Shown: one piece after another, positions 47,607-59,406 of the stretch
Layout of the letters: each line of letters starts with the position of its first letter
Numbering within the stretch: position 1 is the stretch's first letter
Assembly: GCA_021234155.1 (NCBI GenBank)
Contig: JAJEKV010000024.1
Coordinates: 18,643,858 to 18,707,857 of the forward strand
Reading direction: 5' to 3'
From: Isoetes taiwanensis
Taxonomy: Eukaryota; Streptophyta; Lycopodiopsida; Isoetales; Isoetaceae
Length of the DNA stretch: 64,000 nucleotides
Program-made: the position numbers and the translations under genes
The notes under the pieces: generated by a model
Database searches by the model: none
The model's input: the letters and a program-made list of their open reading frames with translations, nothing else
What the model was told of the DNA's origin: nothing

Positions 47607-50600
47607 TCACCTCCACTTTAGCGAAAGCTCTTTCCGTTCAGACAATACGTAGCTCACTGCAATTGCAATAATTAACGCAAAAATGGTAATAAGCAATAAT
47701 GCATAGCTGAAGTCTTCCGTCAATGAGTCGTATGTTCGAGAAGGGGCTATTTGAGTGTAGAATAGATCTACCCCATGTGCAAAAACTAAGCAAGTGGACT
47801 CCAGCCCAGCAGGAATGGTGTGTATCCCACTAATACCTTCGACTCGATAAAAATGTGAAATGTATGACTGGAAGAAAAGGAAGAGTCCATTACAATTCAT
47901 ACAATCAACAAACAGAAGTTCAATGGTGATACTACCTGTGGAAGAATAGGTAAGCCTTCTGTCAATGGAAGTATTCCTTCCTCTCTTTCTGCAGGTGTGG
48001 GATTGAGTGATCTCCTTGGATCCAAAAATCGTTTGTCCAATGCAATGACCTGCAAGAAATGAAGATGACATTTAACAATAGAAAAGGATAAATATGCCAA
48101 TGGAGTATAATACCTGATCAAAAACAGTGCCAAGAAGAATCTGTTTGCCTGTAATTCCTCGAGCTGTGTTGGTAGCTGTCATTGTCTTTACAGTGGCAGG
48201 GAAGTAATAAGTTTGTTCTTTCACTTCTATATCAGGATAAGAGAATGATGTAAAAGGGGCAGTTGAATTGTTCCTTTTCAGCATCAGTTGCAACAAGCTC
48301 TTTCCATCCTAACAAAATAAACACAGTAGAAATGTTTAAAGAGGCATCTTCCAACCCAGTACAACTTGATTGTGTAGAATAAACTATACCCCGCGTGCTG
48401 TATCATATATTTCAAGAACAGACATCTGATACCGGTGGCTTCGTACATTGAAATAATGATAAACAACCCAGTTCTCACTAAAAACCTGCAAAACGTCCAC
48501 ATCAGTGCATTAAGACAACAATTACACCACCTACAAGCAGCTCATGGAAAAGCTTACTGCATGAACTGGCCCTTGCGCATTTGGATGGGTCACACGATGT
48601 AGTACTTGACCAGTAATAGTGTCAATAAGATATGCTACCAGCCACGTCTCATCTAATATACCCCCTGTTGCATTTGATGATTGAGGGGCAACTGTTGCCA
48701 CAAAAACCATATTTTTGTTGAGATATTTATACATCACATCACGGTTTCCAAGCACTTTCGCTTGGGTGTGAACAACCTGTAACATTATACAGCATCAGCT
48801 TTGCAAGACAAATCCTCTGGACAGACAGAAACACTCATGCAAGTAGCTTCATTCTCTAAAATTTAGACAAAAATTTGAGAATGCATGTTGTCAATCAAGT
48901 AATTTTTGCCAATTGAAGTCTTTCTTGGACAAAAATATACCTCGTTAGACCTTGAGGCAGTGACGGCAATAACTTCTGATTCAGTGGGAAATACAACGGA
49001 CCACAACCCTGTTGAGGAGAAAATATAACCTTCTCCCTGTCTTTCCAAATCAAGTTTTCGATGCTTATCAACTTTGTAACCATGCAGCATCCCTTTAAGC
49101 TTGTCAACCACATAAAAAAATACGTTCTCCAGTTCATCTGTAAAACGTCTCAAACTTTCCTCGGTCATTGGGAATAGATGGACATTATTTTCATTGTCTA
49201 TTAGGATGTGAAGTCTCCGTTCAAAAGAATCTGTGAAAGGAAGAGGTATTGCCAGCTTAGTTGGGAATGATAACTTAGTAGAGCCCACTTCTTTTCCAGT
49301 ATGAGCATCAACCCAGACCAAGATACCGTTACCATTTTCTGATTTACCCATGATTAGAAAAACTGGATTTTCATCTAAAGCGTGCTGATGAGGAATCTGA
49401 TAAGGCAAGATTTTCTGAGCAACTGGAAGTGTTACACAAGAACCTTGAAAGACCGGTATAAGAATAGACCACACAATATGCCCATCTCCTGTGTGAAGGG
49501 CTAAGAGTTTTCCCCTCTTTGTCAGAACAAGGATGAGCTTTCTAAAACCATTATGATCCCTCGTCATCTTTGTCTTTTCAGCATTGTTTAGACGCAGCGC
49601 CTGCAAAGTTGCAAGGTCATCTGCACTTGCAAGCATCAGCGATGACTTCAGTTTTAGAATGTGACCCTAAAATTTACAAAAATCTCGTCAGCAACAAATC
49701 ACTTGAACTTAATACAAGAAAGCCTAATATCAGCACAAGTACCTTTATCCACTCGGCCAATCCATGTTCCACTTCTGCCACAGAAACACCAGCCTTTTCA
49801 AGGGGAAGCTCTGCAACGCTTGTGTCTACGATTGATGCAAGACCATCCTCTCTACTCCAAACAATTTCACCTTGTTGAAGCAATGCCAAGGAATCATCTT
49901 GGCTAACAATTAGAACTCGAAAACCATGTGATCTATCCGTGCGTGTGTACGAATTGAGAAATGCTCTCTGGACCCATCCCCGCCCTGCTTCCAAATCTAT
50001 CACATCTTTCGCAACATCATCCCAAGTATCAGTTGAAACAACTCGTACCGAAATCTTGGTATGCTCTATTTGCTCTACTATAGCCACTGCAGACTTTATA
50101 TCAGATAAAGAGAGATCGTTGGTAATAACGCCTGACTTTTCACATTTCAGACCAAGAACAAGTTGTTTGCTATCCTTAACTTCAATTATATACATGTAAG
50201 CAGAGGTTGACAAAATAACTGCCTTGTCAATTTTTGCTGGCAGAATCTGGACTTCAGGACCGAACATTATTCCAGGTATGTCCACCCGTTCAAGGATCAT
50301 TGTTGCATCAGATAAGATCTGCCCAGTTAAGACACTGTCTCCTCCCAAACTAAGTGCAACAAGTATATCACCAACAAAAAGCAACCCGGAAGTAGACAAC
50401 TCATGTTGTTCACCTTTTACCTCCAACTTCTGGCTTTCTCCATTTAAGACATTAATTGTAAAAGATATCAATGCTGATGAGCTGGAGACACCTGCAAGGA
50501 AGATTTTCTTCTCCTCGCCAGAGAAATGTATTGCCATAGTAGAAATATCTTCAAAACTATATAAACCAATTCTAGTGTGAGACGAGTAAATTAACAGAAG

Positions 50601-52930
50601 AAAAGCCTCATGCAAGCAGTTGCTTTAAAATTGGCCCAACAAGAGTAAAATGATCAAAACACATTCAAATACCTTATTTCCGATGTCCAAAGAATTGATC
50701 CATCTTTACTGGAGATTGCACTGACAGCTCCGTCGATACACACAATAATATCATTCATCTTATCACCATCTAAGTCTATCTGCAATGACAAAGATGAATT
50801 ATTTATTTTAAATACAGATTGAAAAGTATTGTGGTTTGTTTAACGGCAGATAATATAGAAATACTGGGAAGACCCAGAGAGAGGTTAGAGGTTACTTACC
50901 AAAGGTTGTAAATAAGATGGACAATCAGTTTAAATTCAGAAAGCGTTTACAGAAGAAGGAACAAGACACTTTAGCATGACCGCCTCCCAATGTGAAGGCT
51001 TGCAAGGATAGAGCTGAAATGAGGTGCAAAGAAAATATACTTGGCTCAAGAATGCCCTTTATCAAATATTGTTTTTGCTTACCTGTACTGACAAGTTACT
51101 TACCTCAGATTCACGTTTAATTACAAATTTCAATTTTCTTGTTTTGCAGTGCTATATGTTCATACAAATTTGCTCCTAAGACTCCTTAGCAGTTCATATT
51201 AAGCTATCTTGTTCCAATGCATATAAGGATTCCATAGCTATCAAGAAACTTCTCCACATGTTGAGGCATAATTCAACCATGCTACATTGCTGTAAAAACT
51301 GTAAACTAAAATCATAAGTAAAAGATGCTGGTGAAAAGACTCCACCTACAGGTAGTACTAGCATGTGAGATCTACCCACTCCCGACTTAAAAACTGTTTC
51401 CCAGACAAGCGTCCCATCAGGAAGATGCCACGACCTTAGAGTATTGCCTCCAGACAATGTAACGGCATCTGCAAAACCAAGTGCACATAACATCCTACAT
51501 TTTTTAAAAAGGATCCAAACATAGATAGGCACAAGTTGCAGACTATGCCACTACATACATGCCTTTAATAGTCGGACATATGCAGGTCAGATCATCAAAC
51601 AAATGATAACATTCGACAACGCTAACCTTTGCTGGGCAGAGACATCCAGGCTTTGAAATACTTAAGAGAGATAATTGCATATGTACTTTAGCAACAAGAG
51701 CATTCAACATACAGACCACAGTCAACGAGCAATGATCGTGTCTCATGTCTCTTGACATTGACCGGGTCATACATATACCCATGGGAACATAAAACCTATT
51801 AGCAATCAAGCAGCATGTCATCAAACTTCCAGCAGTGCAAAAGAAAATAGTGCTACAAGTCTACAGATAGCATGTATGCATGAACCAGCGGACAAAAAGG
51901 CTGTGTTAATATGGTCCCAATTGATAATTAAATTGAAATCGTAAACATATGCCGGGTTGAGACAGACATCTAATGTAGCAAACATCAGATTAGAAAGATA
52001 ATGTAACACAAAATGTCCAACAATCTTACATTTTCCATGTACTATATCAATAGCACTGATAGAGTCTGATTCTCCCAAAACACGCCTCCAAACTGCAGCA
52101 AGGAGTTTGCAAGGACGTTACTATCTTGAGCTGCATAATACAATAAAGACTCTCTACATTGATCCTTTATGTTTATTATTGCCCTTTCAAGAATACTATC
52201 TTCTTTGGTAGTTTCAACTCCTAAACGTGAATATCGACACCAGACAAAATCGATGACCAGATTAGCTGGTGCGAGTGTTGTAAAGCCTCAAAAAAGTTAA
52301 CTGGCGTGGCAACTCCATGCATATGAATGCAATGGCATAAATGGCGTGGCAACTCCATGCATATGAATGCAATGAAATAAAGAAGGTTAAGTGAAAGAAA
52401 AAAATTTTGATTGTGTATAGTATGGTATGATTTTCCATAAAAACTTCATCCTAAGCAGCAACTTAATGCCACAAAACATGAGGAAACAGTTTCAACTCCT
52501 AACAACCTTTAAACGCACTGTGCATACACAATCAGATTCAGATGGAATTTGAAGTACTTACAAATCTCCCCCTTCCGAAGATGAAGAGATGCAATGACAT
52601 TTTTATCAGTGGCGACTACAACACGTTTCCGTCCTGATCCCTGGGTCAGAAAAGCAGCATGGGTTACCCGTCCAATGTACTTCTGATACCTGCAAAACCA
52701 TCGTCAAGTGAACCTAATATACTTTGGAGCAATCGGCAAGATTTTACTAGATGTTGGGCTATAAGCAATGACGATGAACAATACCAATCCCACATGCCCA
52801 CTTGATCCTCGTACATGGCATCGCACGGAGGCAGAAAAGTGACTAGCATAGCCGTTAAAAGGAACAACAGCAACCCTCCCCGGGGATACAAGCCCATGGA
52901 AGGAGGGCGCCCGCCGGATCTGTCTGTCAT
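47607..52930 (-). CDS. EMC1: ER membrane protein complex subunit 1 (EMC1), 12 exons
   Basis: EMC1 is the large subunit of the complex that inserts hydrophobic helices into the ER membrane; most of it lies in the lumen. Exons are 52930-52785, 52689-52562, 52092-52030, 51468-51350, 50779-50673, 50571-49743, 49666-48941, 48776-48558, 48485-48390, 48308-48114, 48049-47936 and 47867-47607. All have GT/AG borders and consistent phases and give 1000 codons, close to the family length. Residues 18-36 form a signal peptide, followed by MYEDQVGMWDW, the start of the PQQ-like beta-propeller (HLPDGTLVWET, ALHTGDGHIVWS). The C-terminal EMC1/DUF1620 domain includes KQILLGTVFDQVIALDKRF, DPRRSLNP and VFAHGVDLFYT. 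A transmembrane helix at about 969-989 precedes the tail SERKELSLKWR. No stops or frameshifts. ATG 52930 is used; an in-frame ATG at codon 12 is the alternative. Confidence 0.96.
52302..52380. repeat. 40-bp tandem duplication in EMC1 intron 2
   Basis: Two adjacent copies of TGGCGTGGCAACTCCATGCATATGAATGCAATG lie in the intron between exons 2 and 3. They are identical except at the right edge, so the duplication is recent. Confidence 0.85.
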
Positions 52931-53801
52931 TGCAGACTTCTCGTCTGTTAAAAACAATGTAGTGAGAAATTCCTTTTCTCGACAACTAAATATTTAGTTA
53001 GCGTTGTTTGCACAATCCTCTTCGTATTGTTTGGGAATAAGATTTTTATTATGCAGTATTGTATTTGTCGTATGAATATGAAATTTGAGGTGCTTATTGT
53101 TAGGCCCAGATTCCACAAGGCTGGCAGATTTTAATCTTGCTTGCAACAAATACCAGGTTGTTTGATCCAAAGTGCCGGAATCAGCATTCCATAGAAGTCG
53201 ATGGTAGTTTTCAGATTGAAGCTTTCTCAGCTTAGCTGGCAAGTTTTCTTGCATCTGCCAAACATCTATCGGGCAACATCGCCCGTCATAAAAAATTCTC
53301 TTAAGTGACTCCACCTCAGAAATTTCCACCCTGCGGTGGAATCCAACAGCGGCATCAGTAGCTTGCTTGTTTTCCCTGGATTCAACCTCACAACAACTGT
53401 CGGCCCAATGGAATCCGGGCCTTAAATGAGAGAAGCTTAATTTTCTAAGTATTTTTTACTGGTGTTTGTGGTAATGGTCGAAGGCATTTGTTGGGCTATA
53501 TTTCAAAGCAGGGACAGAGTGCATGCTTGCAGGGGCGAATATGCAACAGAATTTTAAGGTATGGATGATTTTGCATTGTAGCTATGTTGAGGTTGAGGAT
53601 GCATTGGTCCTGTGATTCGACATATTGATTGTGGTGCGAAATTAGGAAGTTTGCAAGTCCACTTCAACGAGCTTCATATAGAAATAATGGGGCAAGCAAT
53701 TTGGACAGGGTATGGGAAGCTCCCCATCCGGGAGGACGAACTTGAAGAGTTGGTCATGTCATCATTGTAAAACCCTACTATACGTTGAGTCTATAGAATT
53801 T
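52931..53801. promoter_or_regulatory. EMC1 upstream region
   Basis: The 5' UTR and promoter of EMC1 should lie here. On the minus strand TGGGCC occurs at 53402-53407 next to an ATTGG (CCAAT) motif, a combination common in plant housekeeping promoters. A long minus-strand open stretch at 52994-53329 has no ATG start (it opens with GTG) and no recognisable domain, so it is not called a gene. The transcription start is not determined. Confidence 0.35.
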
Positions 53802-54240
53802 AAATGAGGTGCATCCTTGACTACCACAGTCGTCAGATTCGTCGATCCTATGGCCCAGATCGTATGTTAGGGCCTCTGGGCACCGCTCATTTCGCTTATA
53901 GTCATTTATGATTGGAGGCGCCTATGATTTTAAAATATGAAATATGATTTCGCCTAAGGTTTTGAGGGAATATCGAACCTCTATACGACTTTGTCTAAGA
54001 TTTTAGAATACGAAATACGGGGGCTCGAGCCTCTACCAAAATAACTCATAGTCCTAATAAGACTACTTTAACCAATATATCCACTGAGCTAATATGATTA
54101 TTTTTTATCTTGAATCTATGTTTTCTTTTTTTTTTATAACAATTTATTTGATTGTTTTAGGGATATGTGGACTATGGTTTCAGGCATTGTTATTTTTATA
54201 TCCATATCAAATCCCTCTAGAACCCCCTGTTATTTTGCTA
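53802..54240 (+). mobile_element. Foldback-family element, half copy (modules A-B-C)
   Basis: Three modules in a row recur elsewhere. A (53802-53892) is a 91-bp unit bounded by AAATGAGGTGC and GGCACCGCTCATTT. B (about 53896-54120) starts TTATAGTCATTTATGATTGG and ends GAATCTATG. C (about 54121-54240) starts with a T-rich run and ends CTGTTATTTTGCTA. At 59407-60160 the same modules occur in the order A, inverted C, inverted B, inverted A, B. No protein-coding capacity. Confidence 0.75.
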
Positions 54241-55725
54241 CATATTCAAGGAGAAACTGCAAACTGTCTTTATGTTATGGTGAATTTGACAGACATACTA
54301 GACCTTGGTTCGAGGAAGGAAGGAGAGTGTTGCAGGCAGATTTGGTGATGGAAGCCTTTGGATGCCATGTTGTGTCGGAGGGGTGTAGGCTAACAAAAGC
54401 CTTTAGTTTGCCACGAAATAGTATATACAATGTTGTTTGTGCACCATTAATCCGTGCAAAAAAATTTAGGCACAAAACGATGCTGACCTTTGATGTGGAA
54501 GAAACCATAGAATCTCCCATGATCTACGGGTCTAGGAAGCACAATAAAAACCTTAACCATAGTCATAGGCATTGAGCATTTAGTTTTGCGTTTAATATGT
54601 TATTTATCTAAATAAAAATTCGAATACCCCTTAAAGTTTGCAAATATTCTAATAAATACCCTAAACAAGGTGCCAAAACACTATGGATTGCCCCAACGTC
54701 ACGGGCAATGGTGTAAACAAGTTTAGTATAAGCTTTTGAAGAATATAAACAAGTTTATGTTCTATGTGTTTATGCTAAAGCAATATTTGCTTTAGACCAT
54801 CTATCTATTGTTTAAATTTGATTTTTCCGACATGCCAAAAACTTTTCAGAATTTTTTTTCAGGTTAATTTTCTAAGGTTTAGAAGCTTTTAGCTGCCGGA
54901 AATATGTGCAGGTGTTCCAAAAATCGGGTTTTGGGCCTTTTCATATGATTTCTAAATTCTAGGTTTGGGGTTTCCTTATCCATTTCGAACCGAATGCCTT
55001 CATCCCTTCTTGCAGCTGTCGATGCATGCATGTTGGCCAATTGGATGCATGCGTATTTATAGCTGCTTTTGAAATCATTCCAGGCAACAGATGGTATTTT
55101 GTAGTTTGGAGGGATGGATCCGGGCTTTGTATTGCAATTCCGGCCACTATCTTGGCTTTCATACCAGCTCCTCGGCTTTCTCGAGGGCATGTTTGAACCT
55201 TTTAAATTCGTGTGAACTCAGAAAATCTAAGATAGATCCCACTTAGGTCTTAGTTCTATCTCAGTGCTTTATGCTTCCATAAATTTATGAGAATGATCTC
55301 TATTGTTTTCCGTATAATGATGATAGAGGCAGACCGGCTACATACTAAGCAAAGATGAAGAATCGTGTTATTCTCTGCTTCCTCGCTTCCCAAACAGATG
55401 CACGCTTTGAAGCTAACTTTTTGAATGGCGGTAACACCACCACTCAATATTATGCAGGCCAAGGTATGCTGAACATGTATATTCCATTTAGAATTCATGA
55501 TTAAGTAGTCATAATCTCAATGTAGGTACATACAAATTATCTTGAAGGAGAAAGAATATGCAGCGACATGATTCATTTCCTTAAAAGCTGAGACTACCAT
55601 TTTTTCCTTCACTTTATGGTTTTAAATAGCGAGGAAATCAAAGATATTATAGGCAATCCATCTTCTGAGTTTATTCATTTAACCAATTTATTCATTTTTT
55701 ACTGTTGCTGCTTTCTTATGTGCAG
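54241..55725. other. Anonymous region
   Basis: No recognisable gene. A plus-strand open stretch at about 54300-54570 has no known domain. The region precedes the two-exon gene fragment at 55731. Confidence 0.35.
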
Positions 55726-55730
55726 ATATA

Positions 55731-56816
55731 ATGGCCAAGGGGCTTAGATCCCACCTAGATAGGATGCAAAATTCACATATTCTTGCAAGTAGGTTTTCTA
55801 TTGTGTTGTAGGTTCTTAGTTTTATTGCTTAAGATTTGCTTTCACAGTGCCCCATTGTGGCTTACTTTGTCCTATGAACTTGCACTTGAATTTGCCATCT
55901 TTATCTTAAGCTAACGGTGTAGTATTGATCTGATATAGGTTTCCTTGCGTAAGAGATTATTTTTTGTTATTTAATTGAAGGACCTGCCACCTTTCATTGC
56001 AACATATTCAAATCTTCTTTCAAATACTTTTTACATAGTAGATTGAACTTAGAAATTTGTAGACTGCTTTTAGACTGCTTTTATTGTGGCATGTTTCCTT
56101 CTAAAAGGAAGAATGTTTTAGAACTGATTTTATTATGGATTTCTATGTTCTTGACATTTCTATTATCTATGCTTTTATTGTACAGGTGCAACATTCTAAG
56201 ATGGCATGACTTCAACCAAGCCTTCAGACCATGATGGAAATCTTGGTATGCTCTATTTGCTCTACTATAGCCACTGTAGACTTTATATCAGATAAAGAGA
56301 GATCGTTGGTAATAACGCCTGACTTTTCATATTTCAGACCAAGAACAAGTTGTTTGCTATCCTTAACTTCAATTATATACATGTAAGCAGAGGTTGACAA
56401 AATAATCGCCTTTGTCAATTTTTTGTCGGCGTATCCTGACTTCGTGACCTAACATTATTCCGTGTATGTCCACCACTAAGGATCATTGTTGCATCAGATA
56501 AGATCTGCCCAGTTAAGACACTGTCTCCTCCCAAACTAAGTGCAACAAGTATATCACCAACAAAAAGCAACCCGGAAGTAGACAACTCATGTTGTTCACC
56601 TTTTACCTCCAACTTCTGGCATAAGGATGGAGAGCCATGGGTAGTGAAATATGCCAGAGCGCAAGTTCTCACACCTAAAGTAAATTCTGTCATAGCTTTT
56701 TCATTGATTTAGATTCTCCCAATATCAGTTTCAACCAAGCCTTCAGACCATGGTGGAATAAGGATGGAGAGCCATGGGTAGTGAAATATGCCAGAGCGCA
56801 AGTTCTCACACCTAAG
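55731..56816 (+). pseudogene. Unrecognised gene fragment with a duplicated, interrupted exon
   Basis: The first candidate exon starts at ATG 55731 (MAKGLRSHLDRMQNSHILAS) and ends at 55792 before GTTTTC, in phase 2. The next exon begins at 56186 after TATTGTACAG in the matching phase and reads CNILRWHDFNQAFRP. Its continuation (NKDGEPWVVKYARAQVLTPK, ending at a GTAAAT donor) appears twice: at 56621-56679, after a 384-bp insert of EMC1 sequence, and uninterrupted at 56729-56816. In the first copy TGG has become TGA just before the insert. The second copy lacks the exon's first 20 bases but is preceded by ATATCAG, a possible acceptor. I do not recognise the protein. The locus is probably a pseudogene. 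Confidence 0.5.
56237..56620 (-). pseudogene. Captured fragment of EMC1 exon 6
   Basis: This 384-bp piece matches EMC1 at 50050-50434 (about residues 234-362) in the same orientation. 56237-56400 differs by very few transitions and about 56485-56620 appears identical, while about 56401-56480 is clearly diverged and frame-breaking. It starts and stops inside exon 6, carries no intron or poly(A), and sits inside the duplicated exon of the unknown gene. This fits filler DNA copied during break repair better than retroposition. It is not expressed as EMC1. Confidence 0.92.
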
Positions 56817-56865
56817 GTAAATTCTGTCATAGCTTTTTCATTGATTTAGATTCTCCCAATATCAG
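56729..56865 (+). repeat. Tandem duplicate of exon 3' part plus intron start
   Basis: The unit from TTCAACCAAGCC through the exon end, GTAAATTCTGTCATAGC and CCCAATATCAG repeats the preceding unit (about 56208-56728 without the EMC1 insert) with only a few substitutions. The duplication therefore preceded, or coincided with, the insertion of EMC1 sequence in the left copy. Confidence 0.85.
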
Positions 56866-57157
56866 TGGCATGGCCCAAGAAAAGTGAAACAATTTGTGCA
56901 AAGTGCATCTTTATCACAGTTTAGGCTAAATTATATTCAATATATCAAGTGCATCCAGTCTAAAAATTCATTGGTTTCGATGTTGTATCACATGTATGAA
57001 CCACTCAAGAATCAGCAACAGCATATAGCATATGTACACAGTTTACAATTTCAAATTATAAGCCTACTACCGTGTTTTAGAATGGAAGATATTCTTTTCT
57101 AAGGAACTCAGGTTCTCAGTTAATATTGAGTTCCTCTGTCATCCATTTTGCATGCAC

Positions 57158-57212
57158 CGAAAAGTTTTTTATGCTGCCTAAACGAAAAGTTTTTTATGCT
57201 GCCTAAACGAAA
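57158..57212. repeat. 25-bp tandem duplication
   Basis: CGAAAAGTTTTTTATGCTGC plus CTAAA occurs twice in tandem, followed by a partial third start (CGAAACAT). Confidence 0.85.
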
Positions 57213-58710
57213 CATTTGGTATAACGATAGGGCAAGGTTTAATTAGTTTAAATATTGTAACGGACATGCATGGACGCAACATGGATGCAACATATTGTTG
57301 GAGTAGGGTACACCATTTATTGTTTGTTTGGTGCTCATCATTTGGATGTAACATCAAAGCTTCTTCCTCAGGTTTACTATCAATGTCTTTTCAATATTTG
57401 GTCCGTGCATCACTGCTTACAGAATAAAAGATGCTAATCTTTGTTGGTCCCTTAACTTCAATAAATTCTACCTTCTACTCTTTTCCCTCATTTTTCCGTT
57501 TCCATCTATGTCCAAGAGGAGGTTGTAGATCCAATGGAAATCTGCCACATTGTATGGCATTTTTACCATTGACATCAGAAATTGAAAAGATTGCTTTATC
57601 TTATTTGTCGTAGGTGTTCGGGTTGAGAACATACAATGATGGTATTCTTCAATCATAGAGCAAATTTCCTACAAATCTCCATATTCATATTTTGTGAGTC
57701 ATATGCAAAACGTTCAAGGGCACAATATGCGTTTGTGCAGGGTAGAAACTAAAGTGAATTATATGCTTTTGCTAATGCCGAAAAATGAAAAATGCACCCC
57801 CCGTTTATCCAAGGCAACATAGTTTGTAGATATAGAATAATTTAATGCCCTAGTCATGATACCAAGTACTGTCTCCTTCCAATTGGATAGTTATGTGTTT
57901 AGAATACATATGTGATTACATTTCGTTGAACCTAGCAGATTGACGACCATTCTCAGAGAACATGGAACCTTAGGACATAACAAAGGTGTGACTACTTGGC
58001 ACTGATCTACACCTTGCATTATGGGTGTAGTGTTAATAAAAAGACATGATGTACCACATCATGTTTCTTGGAATGAGCGCTCTAGGTCGATTCTTTGTTA
58101 CTTTTGATAGACGTATTTTTTTCGATAAGTTGTTGCACTAAAAGGTGAAATTTTTGTATGTTTTAATGGCATATATCCAAGGAATCGATATGTCAAAGAT
58201 TTAGTGCAATATTTGTAAAGCTCAATAAACTATCGGTCCACTTAGGTACAAACATTGTTTGCAGTTTGTGACTTTTTGTGCCTAAAGTATGATCTATACC
58301 TAGAGATATGAAATGTTGCATATGTAGTTTTGTTTTGGTAAAAAAAGCCCGCAAGAACAAAGGGGAGAATGTGGATGCTTGGCACATAAAACCTAATGAA
58401 GTAGTAACGTCGAGCTTCTTTGTATTTTGGAATGGATGTTTTTCCCATAATACCTAATACCTTCCAAGAATTATCAGTTCTATACTACTACACTAGCATT
58501 TGTTTAAACTTGCACCCTAGCACTTTCGAGTCAAAATGTGTGAACAGGAGTATGCCCATAAGGACTTGCCCATAAGGCCTTGCCATGATTTGAATACAAT
58601 ATAATTTATTGCCCTATTTAGAACAATTATACCTAGCATTATGATTTTTGCTATATGTTTTGTAAGTTTGTTTACAACTTCATCATTGTCTACAATAGAC
58701 CGTACCTATG
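57213..58710. other. Probable interior of a non-autonomous Helitron; otherwise anonymous
   Basis: No genes recognised. The region ends in the Helitron-like terminus at 58738 and may partly belong to that element, but its 5' end (TC..) could not be located and no Rep/helicase sequence is present. Confidence 0.3.
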
Positions 58711-58738
58711 CCCGGCAACGCCGGGCTCCCGTTACTAG
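58711..58738 (+). mobile_element. Helitron 3' terminus
   Basis: A perfect 6-bp stem with a 3-base loop, CCCGGC-AAC-GCCGGG (58711-58725), is followed 9 bases later by CTAG (58735-58738) and then T. This is the canonical Helitron 3' structure: GC-rich hairpin, short spacer, CTRR end, insertion between A and T. The terminus resembles the degenerate one at 12440-12476, so both may come from one family. The inserted copy appears non-autonomous. Confidence 0.75.
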
Positions 58739-59406
58739 TATATTTAGTAAAGCAAACACAAACTATTACATCCAACACTTTAAAAATAAATCCTTTCTGA
58801 AACCCTCTTTAGTTTGGGTGCATATTCACGTGGGAATTCTATTCTTCAATCTAGACCATAGATAGCATTCCTCATTTGTGGGGTATGCTCTTACAAGTTT
58901 GGGTAAACTATATAGCGAGACTCACAAAATACTATAAGGTTTGAGGCAATGTACTAAATGGTGTTGATTTTATACATGTACTATACGATTTTATGGAGTA
59001 CAGAAGGGGCTCTCGCTGCCCTACGTCACCCCCCTGTATGCATCCAAGCCAAAGGGGATTTATGGGAAATTTTAATTTTGAAGTATTGGATGTAATGGTT
59101 TGTATTAACTCAAAAGTTGACATTTCATTCTTAGAAATGAGAAATACTCTTGTAGAATGCCATAATTGGGTTCAATCTATTGTCATCAAACAGGTGAAGC
59201 GACTTCGTTAAAGGGATATTTGAGAGCTCATCTAGAGCTGCTACATATTTTCCTCCAAGAACCTAAAACTTCATCTGCTAAACTTGTTATCGCAATTCTT
59301 ATACCATGTATTACCAAAACATAGTCTATGAAGCCGTTGCAACTAAATCCATACTTATTTGATACATCCAACATAGTCACTCTGCTAGATAATAGCTACA
59401 TATTCT
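58739..59406. other. Anonymous region
   Basis: No gene or repeat recognised between the Helitron end and the foldback complex. Confidence 0.35.

Noticed and set aside
52994-53329. 111-codon minus-strand open frame just upstream of EMC1
   Set aside because: It starts with GTG, not ATG, has no recognisable domain and lies where the EMC1 5' UTR/promoter is expected.
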